The notes: a model not told the origin generated them from the sequence alone. A DNA stretch of 64,000 bases from Sphingomonas albertensis (GCF_014358075.1 NZ_JACONT010000005.1:62001-126000); one strand, 5' to 3'; positions 16,326 through 25,830 are shown, numbered from the stretch's first letter. Program-made: numbers and translations.

Positions 16326-16798
16326 TTTGGGTACTCGCGGCGTTATCACTCGTGGCCGCGGCGCCAGTGTCTTCACGCGACACGATCGGCATCTACAAGG
16401 GCTGGGGCAGTTTCCGCGACGCCAGTCCCGACCGCTGTTACGCGATCGCGCGGCCGGTGATGGCCGGGGGCCGATCGAGCGGTTTCGCCAGCATCGCGAC
16501 CTGGCCCAAACGCAACCTGCGCGCATCGCTCCATATCCGCCTCAGCCGCGAGCGTGATCGATCGGCAGGCGTGACGCTGACAATCGGCGAGCGGCGGTTC
16601 CAATTGGTCGCGAACGGTCTCGACGCCTGGGCAACCGACGCACCGAGCGATCGCGCGATCGTCGCGGCGCTGCGCTCGGGCCGAAGCATGAGCGTCGAAG
16701 CGGTCGGAGTCGGCGGACGGCCATTCGCAGACGTCTACGCGCTGTCGGGCGCGGCGACCGCGATCGACGCTGCGGTGCTGGCGTGCTCGGCGCGGTAA
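16283..16798 (+). CDS. IalB-like exported protein whose start lies in a repeat
   Basis: A 171-residue protein. Mature part from about residue 33: YKGWGSFRDASPDRCYAIAR, later FQLVANGLDAWATD and an ending VLACSAR. The W..F..P.RCYAIA opening, central beta segments and paired cysteines resemble the invasion-associated locus B family (PF06776), exported single-domain proteins of unknown biochemistry. A hydrophobic stretch (VWVLAALSLVAAAPVSS) is the export signal. The only in-frame ATG (16283) falls in a REP-like repeat, so the first ~14 residues (MRRSTPCRPLPGKG) are repeat-encoded; a GTG further in would leave little signal peptide. Confidence 0.72.
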   Translation: MRRSTPCRPLPGKGVWVLAALSLVAAAPVSSRDTIGIYKGWGSFRDASPDRCYAIARPVMAGGRSSGFASIATWPKRNLRASLHIRLSRERDRSAGVTLTIGERRFQLVANGLDAWATDAPSDRAIVAALRSGRSMSVEAVGVGGRPFADVYALSGAATAIDAAVLACSAR

Positions 16799-16862
16799 GG
16801 CGCAACTTTTCAAGACGTCCCTGAACGGCTGGCCGACGCCTTCGACCAGCCGCAAGACCCGC

Positions 16863-17609
16863 TTACGGCTTGCGGAACTTGTAGGCGAACTGGTCGGTCT
16901 GGCCCCGGATCGCCGGATCGAACACGCCCTTGCTGTGATCGTCCGCCGGGTTGCGTAGCACGGTCGATTCGCCGACGAACTTGAACCCCGCCGCCTGGAC
17001 CTGCGCCTTTACCGCCGCCGGATCGATCCGGTGCCGCACCTCGGTGCCGCTCATGCCGCTGCCGGGTGCGTCGGCGTGATCGATGACGATGTACGTGCCG
17101 CCACGCTTGAGCATCCGGAACACCGCGCCGTCGAACGCCCGCAACGCCGGCTCGCCCGCGCCCTTGTTGGGAATGTCGTGATAATTCTGCGCGGTCCAGA
17201 ACACGTCGACCGGCCGAGGCGAGGTCGGCAGGTTGGTCGGCTGCACCTCGGCCGTCACGTTGGCGAGACTGCGCGCCTGCAACGCCGGCAGCGACGTCTC
17301 GGCGTATTTCGCACCGGCGGCCGGCCATACCGCATAGACATGCCCCTTGGGACCGACGATGCCGGTGAAGATCCGCGTCCAATACCCCGCACCCGGCAGG
17401 TAATCGACGACGACGTTGCCCGGCTTCACGCCCGAGAACGCCAGCACTTCGGCGGCCTTGCGGCGTGCATCGTCGCCGTGCTGGTCCCCCCGCGCGGGAT
17501 CGGCCAATGCTTTCGTGATCGCCGGGCTCGCTTTCTGGGCATCGGCAACACCGGTGCCGGGGGCAATCGTCATCGCCAATGCGGCGCCCGTCCAGATCAA
17601 CTTCATCAT
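16863..17609 (-). CDS. Exported class I SAM-dependent methyltransferase-like protein
   Basis: A 248-residue protein with an N-terminal signal peptide (MMKLIWTGAALAMTIAPGTGVADAQ), then a Rossmann methyltransferase fold: motif I VVVDYLPGAGYWTRIF near residue 65-80 and RMLKRGGTYIVIDHAD later. The motif I glycine pattern is partly degenerate (PGAGY). Close relatives in sphingomonads carry the same signal sequence. SAM is not expected in the periplasm, so its activity and substrate are open. Monocistronic; 63 bases separate it from the next gene upstream on the same strand. Confidence 0.82.
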   Translation of the reverse strand: MMKLIWTGAALAMTIAPGTGVADAQKASPAITKALADPARGDQHGDDARRKAAEVLAFSGVKPGNVVVDYLPGAGYWTRIFTGIVGPKGHVYAVWPAAGAKYAETSLPALQARSLANVTAEVQPTNLPTSPRPVDVFWTAQNYHDIPNKGAGEPALRAFDGAVFRMLKRGGTYIVIDHADAPGSGMSGTEVRHRIDPAAVKAQVQAAGFKFVGESTVLRNPADDHSKGVFDPAIRGQTDQFAYKFRKP

Positions 17610-17672
17610 CCGTCTCCCACCAGTCCCGACGACGCTGCCAGATCGATAAACAGGATCGGCCGGAAGACGCCG

Positions 17673-17945
17673 CTAGTCCAGATCGTTCTCGCTGATCACG
17701 ACGATCTCCTGGTCGGGATCGCGGGCCAATGCGACAACGCCGAGTTGAGCGATTCTTTCGGCATGCTGCTTGAAGATCGTCACCGCCTCACCCTCGGGCG
17801 ATACGGCGCTGAGCGCTTCGAGCACATCGTACTGGACCGCGAACTGATAGCGTTCCTCGCTCACCTCGGCCTCGAACTCGACCTGGCGAAGGTCGCTGTT
17901 GTCCTCGAGGGTCTTGGTGTCGATGTTCAAACGGTCTTCGGCCAT
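17673..17945 (-). CDS. Small DUF1488-like protein
   Basis: A 90-residue acidic protein starting MAEDRLNIDTKTLEDNSDLR. The pattern of a short beta-rich N-terminal half and a C-terminal IFKQHAERIAQLGVVAL..VVISENDL resembles DUF1488 (PF07369), a proteobacterial family without known function. The assignment is from pattern memory. It may be co-transcribed with the exported methyltransferase 63 bases downstream on the same strand. Confidence 0.75.
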   Translation of the reverse strand: MAEDRLNIDTKTLEDNSDLRQVEFEAEVSEERYQFAVQYDVLEALSAVSPEGEAVTIFKQHAERIAQLGVVALARDPDQEIVVISENDLD

Positions 17946-18039
17946 GATATTCGCTCCTCGCTATGCGCCGACAACAGTCCGGGGGCGGAAACGAGCCATA
18001 CTAACCCCGAAAAGCCCCGCCCCCGAACTCAGCCGCCGC

Positions 18040-21000
18040 CTACAGTCCGATCTGCAGGCTCGCACGCAGCGACAGTGCGACGCGGCCCTGTTGCTGTTCG
18101 GCGTTGAACTCGCCACCCATCCTGAAGATGCCGTTGCCACCGACGCCGCGCAGCTTGCCGACCCAGCCGCTGGTGCGCTTTTCGGGAGTCAGCGTGAACG
18201 ACTGACCACCTTCGAACGCCGCAGTGGTCGCGCCGAGGCCGCCACCGACGATCTGTCGACGGCCACCCTCCGCCTCGACGCGGAACCAGCCGTCCTGATA
18301 GTCGGGACCGCCGAAGTTCAGACCCAGCGCGCCACTGCCGGTGACCGCGAGTTCGTCGCTGGTGCGCGACTGGACGACGAGGTCGATCGCCTTACCGCCG
18401 CCGGTCTCGCTATAGCCGTCCTCCTTGAGCTTGTAGTAATCGATCGCGAGGACGGGGCGGAAGATCAGCTTGCCCTTGCCGGCCTCGTACGACAGCCCGC
18501 CGGATGCTGCGTAGAGCGTGCCGTTCCAATCGCCGTTCGTGGTCCGATCGACCGCTTCGCTACCGATCGCACCGTTGAAATTACGCGAACCATCGAATGT
18601 GATCGTGGCGCCCGAGACGCGCGCATTCGCCTGCAGACCGCCCCAATGCCCGCGCCAATATCCGGCCAGTTCATACTGGTTCGATCGCACTTCGTTGTTG
18701 GTGCCGTCATCGGCATCCTGCCCGTTCAGATACGCGAGCGAGGTCCCGAAATTGCCGACGCCGGTCTTGTATTCCGCACCAGCCGAAACGCCCCAGCCGC
18801 TGATGTCATAGCCTGCGGTATCGGCGACGCTTTTCGACGTGCCCCATGCGACCTGCGTTACCCAATAGCCCCACTTCCCCTCGTCCTTGAACGGGCCATG
18901 CGGGTCGGCGAGCACGCGGGCGGTTGCGCGCGAGCCCATCGTGACCGCCTCGAATGTGCCGCCGGCATGATCGGGCAGCATCTGGCGGACCGAGCCGCGG
19001 AATGCGTCGCCATCGGTGATGTTGAGAAACGCACCGCCGATTTTCGCGTCGTTGCCGAGCGCCTTGTAGATCGCGTCATAGGCCGACGCCTGCGAGCGGT
19101 TGAGCCCGAGTTCGGTCGACGATTTGCGCGCGACGTCGACTGCGAGTTCGTTGCCCGTGCCGGTCGCGATGCTGCCCTTGTAGAGGAACGGGAGCAGGGT
19201 CGTGGTCGCGGTGAGGTTTGCGGCACCCGTCAGCGTACCGGCGCGCAGGACCGTGTAGCGTCCCTCGGCATCGACGACGCTGGTGAGCTTCAGCGCGAGC
19301 TTCGAATCCTTGTCGAACGCCGCAGTGCCCGCGACCTGGATCGCCGTGCTGGTGCCGCCGGCCTTGTCGAGCGTCACCGCGAGCACGCCGCCGCCGGTGA
19401 CCGAGAGCGAGGCGATCGACGCGGCCTTGGTGATGTCGAGCGTGCCGCCGGCGACCGCGACCGCGAGTCCTTGTGCGTTGGCGAGCGTGCCGGAGAAGCG
19501 CGAGGTGCCGCCGAGCGTCAGCGTATCGGTACCGCCACCGAAGTCCGCCGCACCGTTGAACACAGACGTACCGGCCAGCGCGAGCGCGTCGTTGCCCGCG
19601 CCGAACACCGCGCCGCCGGTGAAGTTCGCGTCACCCGACAGCACCAGGCGGTTGTTGCCGCTGCCGAACCGTGCGGTGCCGGTGACGGTGCCGTCCGCCA
19701 CGTCGAACAGATCGTTGCCGGTGCCGAAGCGCACGTCGCCGACCATCGCGGGCGCGGCGATGCCGGTCGCGACCGCGGTCTGGCGGAGGATCGTGCCGGT
19801 CGTGTTCGCCGAGAGATCGACCGCGACGTTACGCTCGGAGGTGGCGAGCGCACCCGAAGCACCGATACCGCCGCTGTTCTCGACCAGAGTGACGGTGCCC
19901 GACCGGTCGAGGATGCCGATCGCGGTGCCGTCGGCGGCTTGTGCGGTCGCCTTGATCGTGCCGCTGTTGCGGACCGTCGCGACCGAGGCACCGGTGTCGA
20001 TCAGCACCGCCGTCGAGCGCGATGCCGCCGTGCCGCCGCCGGCTGCCGAGATTGTGCCGGCATTGCGGATTTCGGGGGTCGACGCACCGCTGCCGAGTTT
20101 CAGCGCGGTTGCGCTCGCGCCGTTAGCCGCCGCCGCGACGGTCCCGTTGATGCCGATCCCGCCGGCGATCGTCACCGCGCCGCCAAGCCCACCGATGGCG
20201 AGGCCATTGCCCTCGACGCCACCATAGACGCCGCTACCCGCGATGCCGCCATCGACGATCAACCCGTAGCCGGTCCCGGTGCCGGCAATCGCACCGATCG
20301 CGACAGCGCGCGTGGCCGATCCGATCTGCACCGCCGGCGCTGCGCCGAAGGAGGTGATCGCCGCCGAGCCTTCGGTCGCGTCGGGAAGACCGTCCTTGTC
20401 CTCGTCGGTATCGGTCGTGCTCGCGTCCTTTGGCGGGATCGCGAAGATGATACCGCCCGAGACGTTGCCCGCGACGACCAGCGCGGACCCGCCCTGCAAC
20501 AGGTCGTCGGCGTCGAGCTTGGTCGTATCGGCCGGCGCCGTCGCATAGCGATAGCCGGTCGAGCCGAGCGCGCCCTGCACCACCAGCGCACCCGCGATGT
20601 CGCCGTCGACGCGCGCGGCGACCGCACCCTGTCCGATCGCCGCGATCGTGCCCGCGAGCCGGACGTTGCCGGTGACGTCGGCGATCCGCACGCCGGTCGA
20701 TCCGTTGCCGGTGACCGATGTCTGGCCGTCATGCGTGAAGGCACCGGTCAGCGGCCCGCCCAGCCAGATGCCCGCGGAGTCGTTGCCCTTCACCGTGATC
20801 GCGCCGCTGTTGACGATCGCGCCCGTGTAGGCGCCCGCGGTGCGGATGCCGGTGCGTCCGGTGCCCGCCGCGAACGGCCCGTCGAGGTCGCCGTCCTTGT
20901 CGGTATCGGTCGCGACATAGCTTTCGTCGACGATGATCTTGCCCGCCGCCGCGTTGGTGATGCCGCCGCCGGTGCCGGCATTGGCGAGGATGCCGGTCGA

Positions 21001-21246
21001 TCCGTCGGCGTTGGTGACCTGGATCGTACCTTCGTTGGTGACAGAATTGACGCTGTCGACCGTGACCGCGGTGCCGCTGGTCGGCGTCACCGAACCCGCC
21101 GCGGCGATGCGGATGTTGTCGGGTGCGCCCGCCTTGATCGTCGAGGTCCGCACCGCATCGGTCCGCTTGGTGTCGATCACGGTCTGCGCCTGCAGCGGCG
21201 ACGTGATCGCGAACAGGCAGGTGGTGGTCAGCAGGAGACGACGCAT
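18040..21246 (-). CDS. Autotransporter outer-membrane protein
   Basis: A 1,068-residue type Va secreted protein. A signal peptide (MRRLLLTTTCLFAITSPLQAQ) leads a passenger of repeated Gly/Asn/Thr-rich beta-helix rungs (NSGAITVKGN, AGTISAAGGG), with the segment around 500-600 rich in GTARFGSGNN / GGAVFGAGND repeats. The C-terminal ~280 residues (from about SRATARVLADPHG) form the autotransporter barrel, ending SLRASLQIGL. Two calcium-binding acidic loops occur: DTDKDGDLD at 114-122 and DTDEDKDGLPD at 279-289. Likely an adhesin or biofilm protein; no protease motif is visible. Monocistronic. Confidence 0.92.
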   Translation of the reverse strand: MRRLLLTTTCLFAITSPLQAQTVIDTKRTDAVRTSTIKAGAPDNIRIAAAGSVTPTSGTAVTVDSVNSVTNEGTIQVTNADGSTGILANAGTGGGITNAAAGKIIVDESYVATDTDKDGDLDGPFAAGTGRTGIRTAGAYTGAIVNSGAITVKGNDSAGIWLGGPLTGAFTHDGQTSVTGNGSTGVRIADVTGNVRLAGTIAAIGQGAVAARVDGDIAGALVVQGALGSTGYRYATAPADTTKLDADDLLQGGSALVVAGNVSGGIIFAIPPKDASTTDTDEDKDGLPDATEGSAAITSFGAAPAVQIGSATRAVAIGAIAGTGTGYGLIVDGGIAGSGVYGGVEGNGLAIGGLGGAVTIAGGIGINGTVAAAANGASATALKLGSGASTPEIRNAGTISAAGGGTAASRSTAVLIDTGASVATVRNSGTIKATAQAADGTAIGILDRSGTVTLVENSGGIGASGALATSERNVAVDLSANTTGTILRQTAVATGIAAPAMVGDVRFGTGNDLFDVADGTVTGTARFGSGNNRLVLSGDANFTGGAVFGAGNDALALAGTSVFNGAADFGGGTDTLTLGGTSRFSGTLANAQGLAVAVAGGTLDITKAASIASLSVTGGGVLAVTLDKAGGTSTAIQVAGTAAFDKDSKLALKLTSVVDAEGRYTVLRAGTLTGAANLTATTTLLPFLYKGSIATGTGNELAVDVARKSSTELGLNRSQASAYDAIYKALGNDAKIGGAFLNITDGDAFRGSVRQMLPDHAGGTFEAVTMGSRATARVLADPHGPFKDEGKWGYWVTQVAWGTSKSVADTAGYDISGWGVSAGAEYKTGVGNFGTSLAYLNGQDADDGTNNEVRSNQYELAGYWRGHWGGLQANARVSGATITFDGSRNFNGAIGSEAVDRTTNGDWNGTLYAASGGLSYEAGKGKLIFRPVLAIDYYKLKEDGYSETGGGKAIDLVVQSRTSDELAVTGSGALGLNFGGPDYQDGWFRVEAEGGRRQIVGGGLGATTAAFEGGQSFTLTPEKRTSGWVGKLRGVGGNGIFRMGGEFNAEQQQGRVALSLRASLQIGL

Positions 21247-21382
21247 ACGGAACCCTTTTCGATGTGTTTTCGAAAAGAGGACGGAGGCGGGGCTCGCGAA
21301 CCTTGAACCGCGCGCTATTATCCCGTGGCACCAGGAACCCGGCGGCGCGTTGTCGGCTCGATAATTTCAGGGAAACGCCAGC

Positions 21383-21874
21383 ATGATCACTACCATCGCC
21401 GAACTCGACCGCATACGCGACGACAGCAAGCGCCTCGTCACGACGCGCTCGATGATGTCGGCGGGGGCTGCGGTCGTGCCGATCCCCGGCGCGGATATCG
21501 TCGCGGACATCGGCCTGCTCACCAAACTGCTGCCCGAAATCAGCAAGCGCTTCGGCCTCGATCACGACCAGGTGAAAAAGCTCGAGCCGCAGATCGCACA
21601 GCAGGCGCTGGTGATGGCGTCGAGCCTCGGCAACACGATGATCGGCCGGATGGTGACCAAGCGCATCGTCGTCGCCCTCCTCCGCCGCGTCGGCGCACGC
21701 GTCGCGGTCGGATCGATGGCGAAGTTCATCCCCTTCGCGGGCTCGGCGGTGGCCGCGACGATCAGCTTCGGCGCGATGAAGCTGGTCGGCAATTCGCATG
21801 TCGAAGATTGCTACAAGACCGCCCTCGCACTGCTCCCCTCCGATCAGCGAGCGCTGGCAAACGCCAAGGCGTAA
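21383..21874 (+). CDS. Hypothetical membrane-associated protein
   Basis: A 163-residue protein. The middle alternates amphipathic helices with short hydrophobic, glycine-rich stretches (AGAAVVPIPGADIVADIG; FIPFAGSAVAATISFGAMK), a layout reminiscent of DUF697/EcsC-like proteins. The family is not certain. A good ribosome-binding site (AGGGAAA) precedes the ATG. It stands alone between the autotransporter and a repeat. Confidence 0.78.
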   Translation: MITTIAELDRIRDDSKRLVTTRSMMSAGAAVVPIPGADIVADIGLLTKLLPEISKRFGLDHDQVKKLEPQIAQQALVMASSLGNTMIGRMVTKRIVVALLRRVGARVAVGSMAKFIPFAGSAVAATISFGAMKLVGNSHVEDCYKTALALLPSDQRALANAKA

Positions 21875-21890
21875 ACGTCGGCACCTTCTA

Positions 21891-22003
21891 GCTCCCCTCC
21901 CTGGAAGGGAGGGGCTGGGGGTGGGTTCACCCGCTCGAGCCACCACCGTTCGAATGCGCGGAAGCCGACCCACCCCCGACCCCTACCTTCCAGGGAGGGG
22001 AGC
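21891..22003. repeat. REPIN-like repeat between convergent genes
   Basis: Perfect 18-bp terminal inverted arms GCTCCCCTCCCTGGAAGG and complement, each continued by GGGGTTGGGGGTGGGT-like sequence, around a ~35-base loop. It abuts the stop codon of the receptor gene at 22004. Same family as 16218 and 41657. Confidence 0.85.
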
Positions 22004-24364
22004 TTAGAACGCCGCATCGAGTCCGATCCTTACCGTCCGAGGACGCTGCGGCGTGATCTGCCCGCTCCCCACCTGGAACGGCGTCCCCAACGCGAACCGG
22101 TTGCCAACGCTGTCCGTCAAATTCGTCACCCCAAACGTCACCCCCAACGACTGCCGCCCAACCCGCGCCGTCAGCGCCGTATCGAGATAATCCCCCTGCT
22201 CCTCGCCAAGCACAGGCCCGACCCCGAGCCGCGACCGCCCCACATACCGCGCCCACCCATATACCCGCAGTTCCAGATCCCGCCCGACATCCCGCCGGTA
22301 ATCCGCGCCCAGCCGCCCGGCATAGCGCGCGATGTTCGGCACCTGGCTCATCCGCGCGAGCGCCACGAACAGCGCCGGGCTGGGCTCGGTCACGCGGCTG
22401 TCGTTATAGGTGAAGCCCGCGTCGAACGTCAGCCCGGCGACCGGCTTCCATCCGCCCGCCGCGCTGAACGTCCAGATCCGCCCGTCGCCGATATTGGCGG
22501 TGCTCGGCAGACCGGTCGCGTCGATGAAGTCCGCCTGGATATCCTGCCAGATCGTGTGCGACACGCTCGCCGACAGATACGCGCTGTCGATTCCGGCAAG
22601 CCCATAGCGCACGCCGCTCTCCAGCGTCCGCACGCGATCATTCTCGAACCGTCGCACGAAATCGCTCTCGATCGCCAGCCCGCCCGGGCGGAATCCCTGC
22701 TGGTACCGCCCGTACAGCGACACCTTGGGCAGCACCGCGGCGATCAGCGAGGCGGACGGCAGCACGCTCGTCTCGATCCGGTCCGCGGTCACGCGCGCAC
22801 GGGCGAGCGCGACGGTCTCCAGCCGCGCCGGCGCGACGTCCTCGCCAGTGCCTGCCAGCGAGGCCCGCGTGACCCGAGCGCCAGCGATCGCGGTCAGGCC
22901 ACGCACCAGTTGCACGCTCCCCTCGCCGTACAGCGTCGCCTCGTCGATGCTGTTGGTCACACCCGTCACCGGCGCCGGCGCATCGACCGGCCCGAGCGAC
23001 CGCGACAGCCGCGTCCGGTTGTGCGTAAAACTGCCACCGACCACCCAGCCGAACCCGTTCCGCATCGGCCGCCAGACCCGCGTCTCGTTCGCGATCATCG
23101 ACGTCGCGTTGCGCTGTGCGAACACGCGGGCCTCGCCTTCGGGCAGCGTCGCGTCGTAGCGCTCGGTCAGCGTCTGGCCGACGATCCCGGTCGAGGATTT
23201 GACCTTCAGCCCGCCGATCTCGCCCGATACGACCACCTGCCCCATCGTGTAATCCGCCGAGAAGCCCTGCACGATCGCGCTCGATCGCGTCAAAGCAGGC
23301 GCGTCGCGGTCGGCATATTGGCTGTCGTCGCCCTTGGTCCATTGCCCGATCCCGCCGAGATCGACGGTCCAGCCATGCCCCGCATCGAGCCTCAGCATCG
23401 CGCGACCGCCGCCGATCCGCGTCCGGTTCACGTCGCGCCGGTCGAGCACCGGATTGTCGATATACCCGCCTTCGCTCACCCCGTAGCCGACGACGCGCAG
23501 CGCCACCCGCTCGCCGAGCGGCACGTTCAGCGTCGCGCCCAGGTCCGCACCCGGATCGCCTTGCCACGTGGCCGACAGACCGCCCGCGATCGTCGCCGAC
23601 ACCGCGCCCAGCTCCGGCGCATTCGGCACGGTGCGGATGATCCCGCCGAGCGACCCTGCGCCGTACAGCGTCCCCTGCGGCCCTTCGAGCACCTCGACCG
23701 ACGCGATATCGTACAGCCGAAGATCGGGATCGGGCGCGTTGTAGCTCAGCCGCAAGTCACCGAAATACTGGCCCACCGTGGTTTGCGTCGGCCCCGTGAA
23801 ACTGGAATCGGCGATGCCGCGGATGAACAGCTTGTTGCGCCCCGCCCCCAAATGCGTCGACGATACGCTGGCCAGCCGCGCGAGGATCGCCTCGGTCCCG
23901 CCCGCACCGCCGAGCGCGAGATCGGCCCCGTCGAGCAACGCCACCTGCCCTGCGAAATCGCGCAACCGGACGTCGCGCTTGCTGCCGGTGACGACGATAT
24001 CCGCGCTTTTGACCGCCGGTGCCGGCACGGGCACGATCTTCGGACGTTTCACCCGGACTATCGCGACGTGCGGCGCGCGCGCAACGAGCCGCCATCCCAA
24101 CGGTCCTGCGGCTGCGACGTCGGCGTTTGCCGCGACTGCGAGCCGGTCGAGCGCCTCGCGTGCGCTCATCCGCCCACGCACGGCCGGCACGCGCCGCGCC
24201 CAAAGTCTTGGATCGCCGACGACGATGCTCGTCCCCGACTGACGCCCGAGCGCCAACACCGCGTCCCCAAGACGCCCCGCTGGCAAGTCGACCGCCCCCT
24301 GCCCCGCCTGCGCGGGAGCGGCGACGGCGAGCGCCGCGACGACCAGACATCCGTGCATCCTCAC
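22004..24364 (-). CDS. TonB-dependent receptor with an STN signalling domain (FecA-like)
   Basis: A 786-residue outer-membrane receptor. After the signal peptide (MRMHGCLVVAALAVAAPAQA) comes a secretin/TonB N-terminal (STN) domain, ~residues 25-95 (AVDLPAGRLGDAVLALGRQS), which signals to a FecR anti-sigma factor. The plug follows from about 125 (IVVTGSKRD; GPQGTLYGAGSLGGIIR), then a 22-strand barrel ending in phenylalanine. Its ATG overlaps the fecR-like stop (ATGA), and a sigma factor gene precedes fecR, so this is a complete surface-signalling cassette. Such receptors import ferric chelates or sometimes other ligands; the ligand is unknown. Confidence 0.93.
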   Translation of the reverse strand: MRMHGCLVVAALAVAAPAQAGQGAVDLPAGRLGDAVLALGRQSGTSIVVGDPRLWARRVPAVRGRMSAREALDRLAVAANADVAAAGPLGWRLVARAPHVAIVRVKRPKIVPVPAPAVKSADIVVTGSKRDVRLRDFAGQVALLDGADLALGGAGGTEAILARLASVSSTHLGAGRNKLFIRGIADSSFTGPTQTTVGQYFGDLRLSYNAPDPDLRLYDIASVEVLEGPQGTLYGAGSLGGIIRTVPNAPELGAVSATIAGGLSATWQGDPGADLGATLNVPLGERVALRVVGYGVSEGGYIDNPVLDRRDVNRTRIGGGRAMLRLDAGHGWTVDLGGIGQWTKGDDSQYADRDAPALTRSSAIVQGFSADYTMGQVVVSGEIGGLKVKSSTGIVGQTLTERYDATLPEGEARVFAQRNATSMIANETRVWRPMRNGFGWVVGGSFTHNRTRLSRSLGPVDAPAPVTGVTNSIDEATLYGEGSVQLVRGLTAIAGARVTRASLAGTGEDVAPARLETVALARARVTADRIETSVLPSASLIAAVLPKVSLYGRYQQGFRPGGLAIESDFVRRFENDRVRTLESGVRYGLAGIDSAYLSASVSHTIWQDIQADFIDATGLPSTANIGDGRIWTFSAAGGWKPVAGLTFDAGFTYNDSRVTEPSPALFVALARMSQVPNIARYAGRLGADYRRDVGRDLELRVYGWARYVGRSRLGVGPVLGEEQGDYLDTALTARVGRQSLGVTFGVTNLTDSVGNRFALGTPFQVGSGQITPQRPRTVRIGLDAAF

Positions 24365-25281
24365 GAGCGGGAGGACATCACCCAGTGGCCACCACGCTTG
24401 CGGATCGCGACACCCAGCAGCGGCGCGGCGAGCCGTGGGTCGCCCGACAACTTGGCGGTCGCGATGCTACCGCTGAACGGACGCTTCGCCACTGTCGGGT
24501 CGGCGCGCAGGTCGACGCCGAGCGCGCGCGACAGGTCGTCCGCGACTTCCGCCAGCGTCGCGCCTTCATACGCCAGCACGCTGTCGCGCCACGACCCGAC
24601 GCTGGCGACGTCGACATTGGTCACGGTCGCCTCGCCGTCGCGCACGACCAACCCCTGCCCCTTCACGAGCCGGATGCCGTCGCGTCCCGGGTTATAGTCG
24701 ACCGCGCCCTCGGACACCGCGACGTGGGTCTCGCCACGCGCGAACTTCACGTCGAACGCGGTGCCGACATCGACCAGTCGCGCGCCGCCGACGCTCACCT
24801 CGAACGGATCGCTGTCGTCGTGCCGGACCACGAACATCGCCTCGCCGCGCTCCAGTGTCGCGACCCGCGGGTCGTCGCGATCGAGCATCAGGCGTGTCGC
24901 ACCACCCATCGCGATGCTGCTCCCGTCCGCGAGTTGCACCGTCCGCATGGCGCCCGCCGCGGTTTCGACAGCATAGGGGTGCGCGCGCGTTTCGAGCGCC
25001 TCATAGCCGACGAACAACGCCAGCGACGCCGCGATCGCGCCGCCGGTCCAGACCGGCCAGCGCCTCCGCGGAGGCTGCATCGCGATCGGCGCGGACTGCA
25101 CGGGACGCACGGTCGCCGCCATCTCCGCGATATCCGCCGACATCGCATGATACGCCGCCGCATGACGCGGGTCCGCCTCCAGCCAGGCGTGGAACGCCGG
25201 CCAGTCGTCGAACGCGTCGCTGCCGGTCCGGACTACCCAGTCCAGCGTTTGCGCGTTGATATCGTCATGCTCCGCCATCAT
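24361..25281 (-). CDS. FecR-type anti-sigma regulator
   Basis: A 306-residue inner-membrane protein. The N-terminal cytoplasmic part (NAQTLDWVVRTGSDAFDDW) is a DUF4880-like sigma-binding domain with the W-x(3)-P box; one transmembrane helix lies near residues 78-96 (GGAIAASLALFVGYEAL). The periplasmic FecR domain follows (residues ~105-210, FEVSVGGARLVDVGTAFDV) and ends in a short STN-like segment. It relays ligand occupancy of the STN receptor to the ECF sigma factor. It overlaps the receptor gene by 4 bases and begins 34 bases after the sigma gene. Confidence 0.93.
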   Translation of the reverse strand: MMAEHDDINAQTLDWVVRTGSDAFDDWPAFHAWLEADPRHAAAYHAMSADIAEMAATVRPVQSAPIAMQPPRRRWPVWTGGAIAASLALFVGYEALETRAHPYAVETAAGAMRTVQLADGSSIAMGGATRLMLDRDDPRVATLERGEAMFVVRHDDSDPFEVSVGGARLVDVGTAFDVKFARGETHVAVSEGAVDYNPGRDGIRLVKGQGLVVRDGEATVTNVDVASVGSWRDSVLAYEGATLAEVADDLSRALGVDLRADPTVAKRPFSGSIATAKLSGDPRLAAPLLGVAIRKRGGHWVMSSRS

Positions 25282-25314
25282 GGCCTCCTATAGCCGAAGA
25301 CGGAGACGATCGTA

Positions 25315-25830
25315 TCAGGCCTCATCATAGCGTCGCTTTGCATCGATCATCGCGCGATAGGCCTTTCGCAGGTCGCCCTCGACGGTGCTGAGGCTCACGC
25401 CGAACTCCGCCGCGACCGTCCGCTGCTCGATCCCATCGATCCGGTGCCGTCGAAATATCCGCGCTGCCCGGTCGCCGACCGACTGCAACGCCGTCTCCGC
25501 TAGCGCCGCCTGCTCGCGCGCGATCACGACGCGTTCGGCGGACGGCTCCTCGGACCGATCGAGCGAGGGGCCACCAGTCGCCTCGGTCCATTCCCGATCC
25601 CGCTTCTCGGCCTGCCGCACCGCGCGGTGGCGGTCGAGCATCAGATTGTTCGCCATCCGGTACAGATACGACAGCGGCGACGCGATCGGCCCGGTCGGCG
25701 CCGACTGTATCCGCATCCACAGCTCGTGCAGCAGATCCTCCGCCGCATCGCCCGCGCCGAGCGAGCGGAGAAACCGCAGCAGCGTGTCGCGGTTCGCGAG
25801 GAAAACGGCCTCAAGGCCCGAGGAGTCCAT
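25315..25830 (-). CDS. ECF RNA polymerase sigma factor, FecI-like
   Basis: A 171-residue sigma-70 family protein with region 2 (AAEDLLHELWMRIQS .. LYRMANNLMLDRHR) and region 4 (VAAEFGVSLSTVEGDLRKAY) and no region 3. Cognate to the adjacent FecR-like protein; in the Fec paradigm it transcribes the receptor gene when ligand binds. I see no convincing Fur box in the 95-base gap upstream. Confidence 0.93.
   Translation of the reverse strand: MDSSGLEAVFLANRDTLLRFLRSLGAGDAAEDLLHELWMRIQSAPTGPIASPLSYLYRMANNLMLDRHRAVRQAEKRDREWTEATGGPSLDRSEEPSAERVVIAREQAALAETALQSVGDRAARIFRRHRIDGIEQRTVAAEFGVSLSTVEGDLRKAYRAMIDAKRRYDEA

Noticed and set aside
17899..21306. A 1,135-residue open frame on the plus strand
   Set aside because: Antisense to the autotransporter with repetitive Arg/Ala/Asp composition and no recognisable domain.
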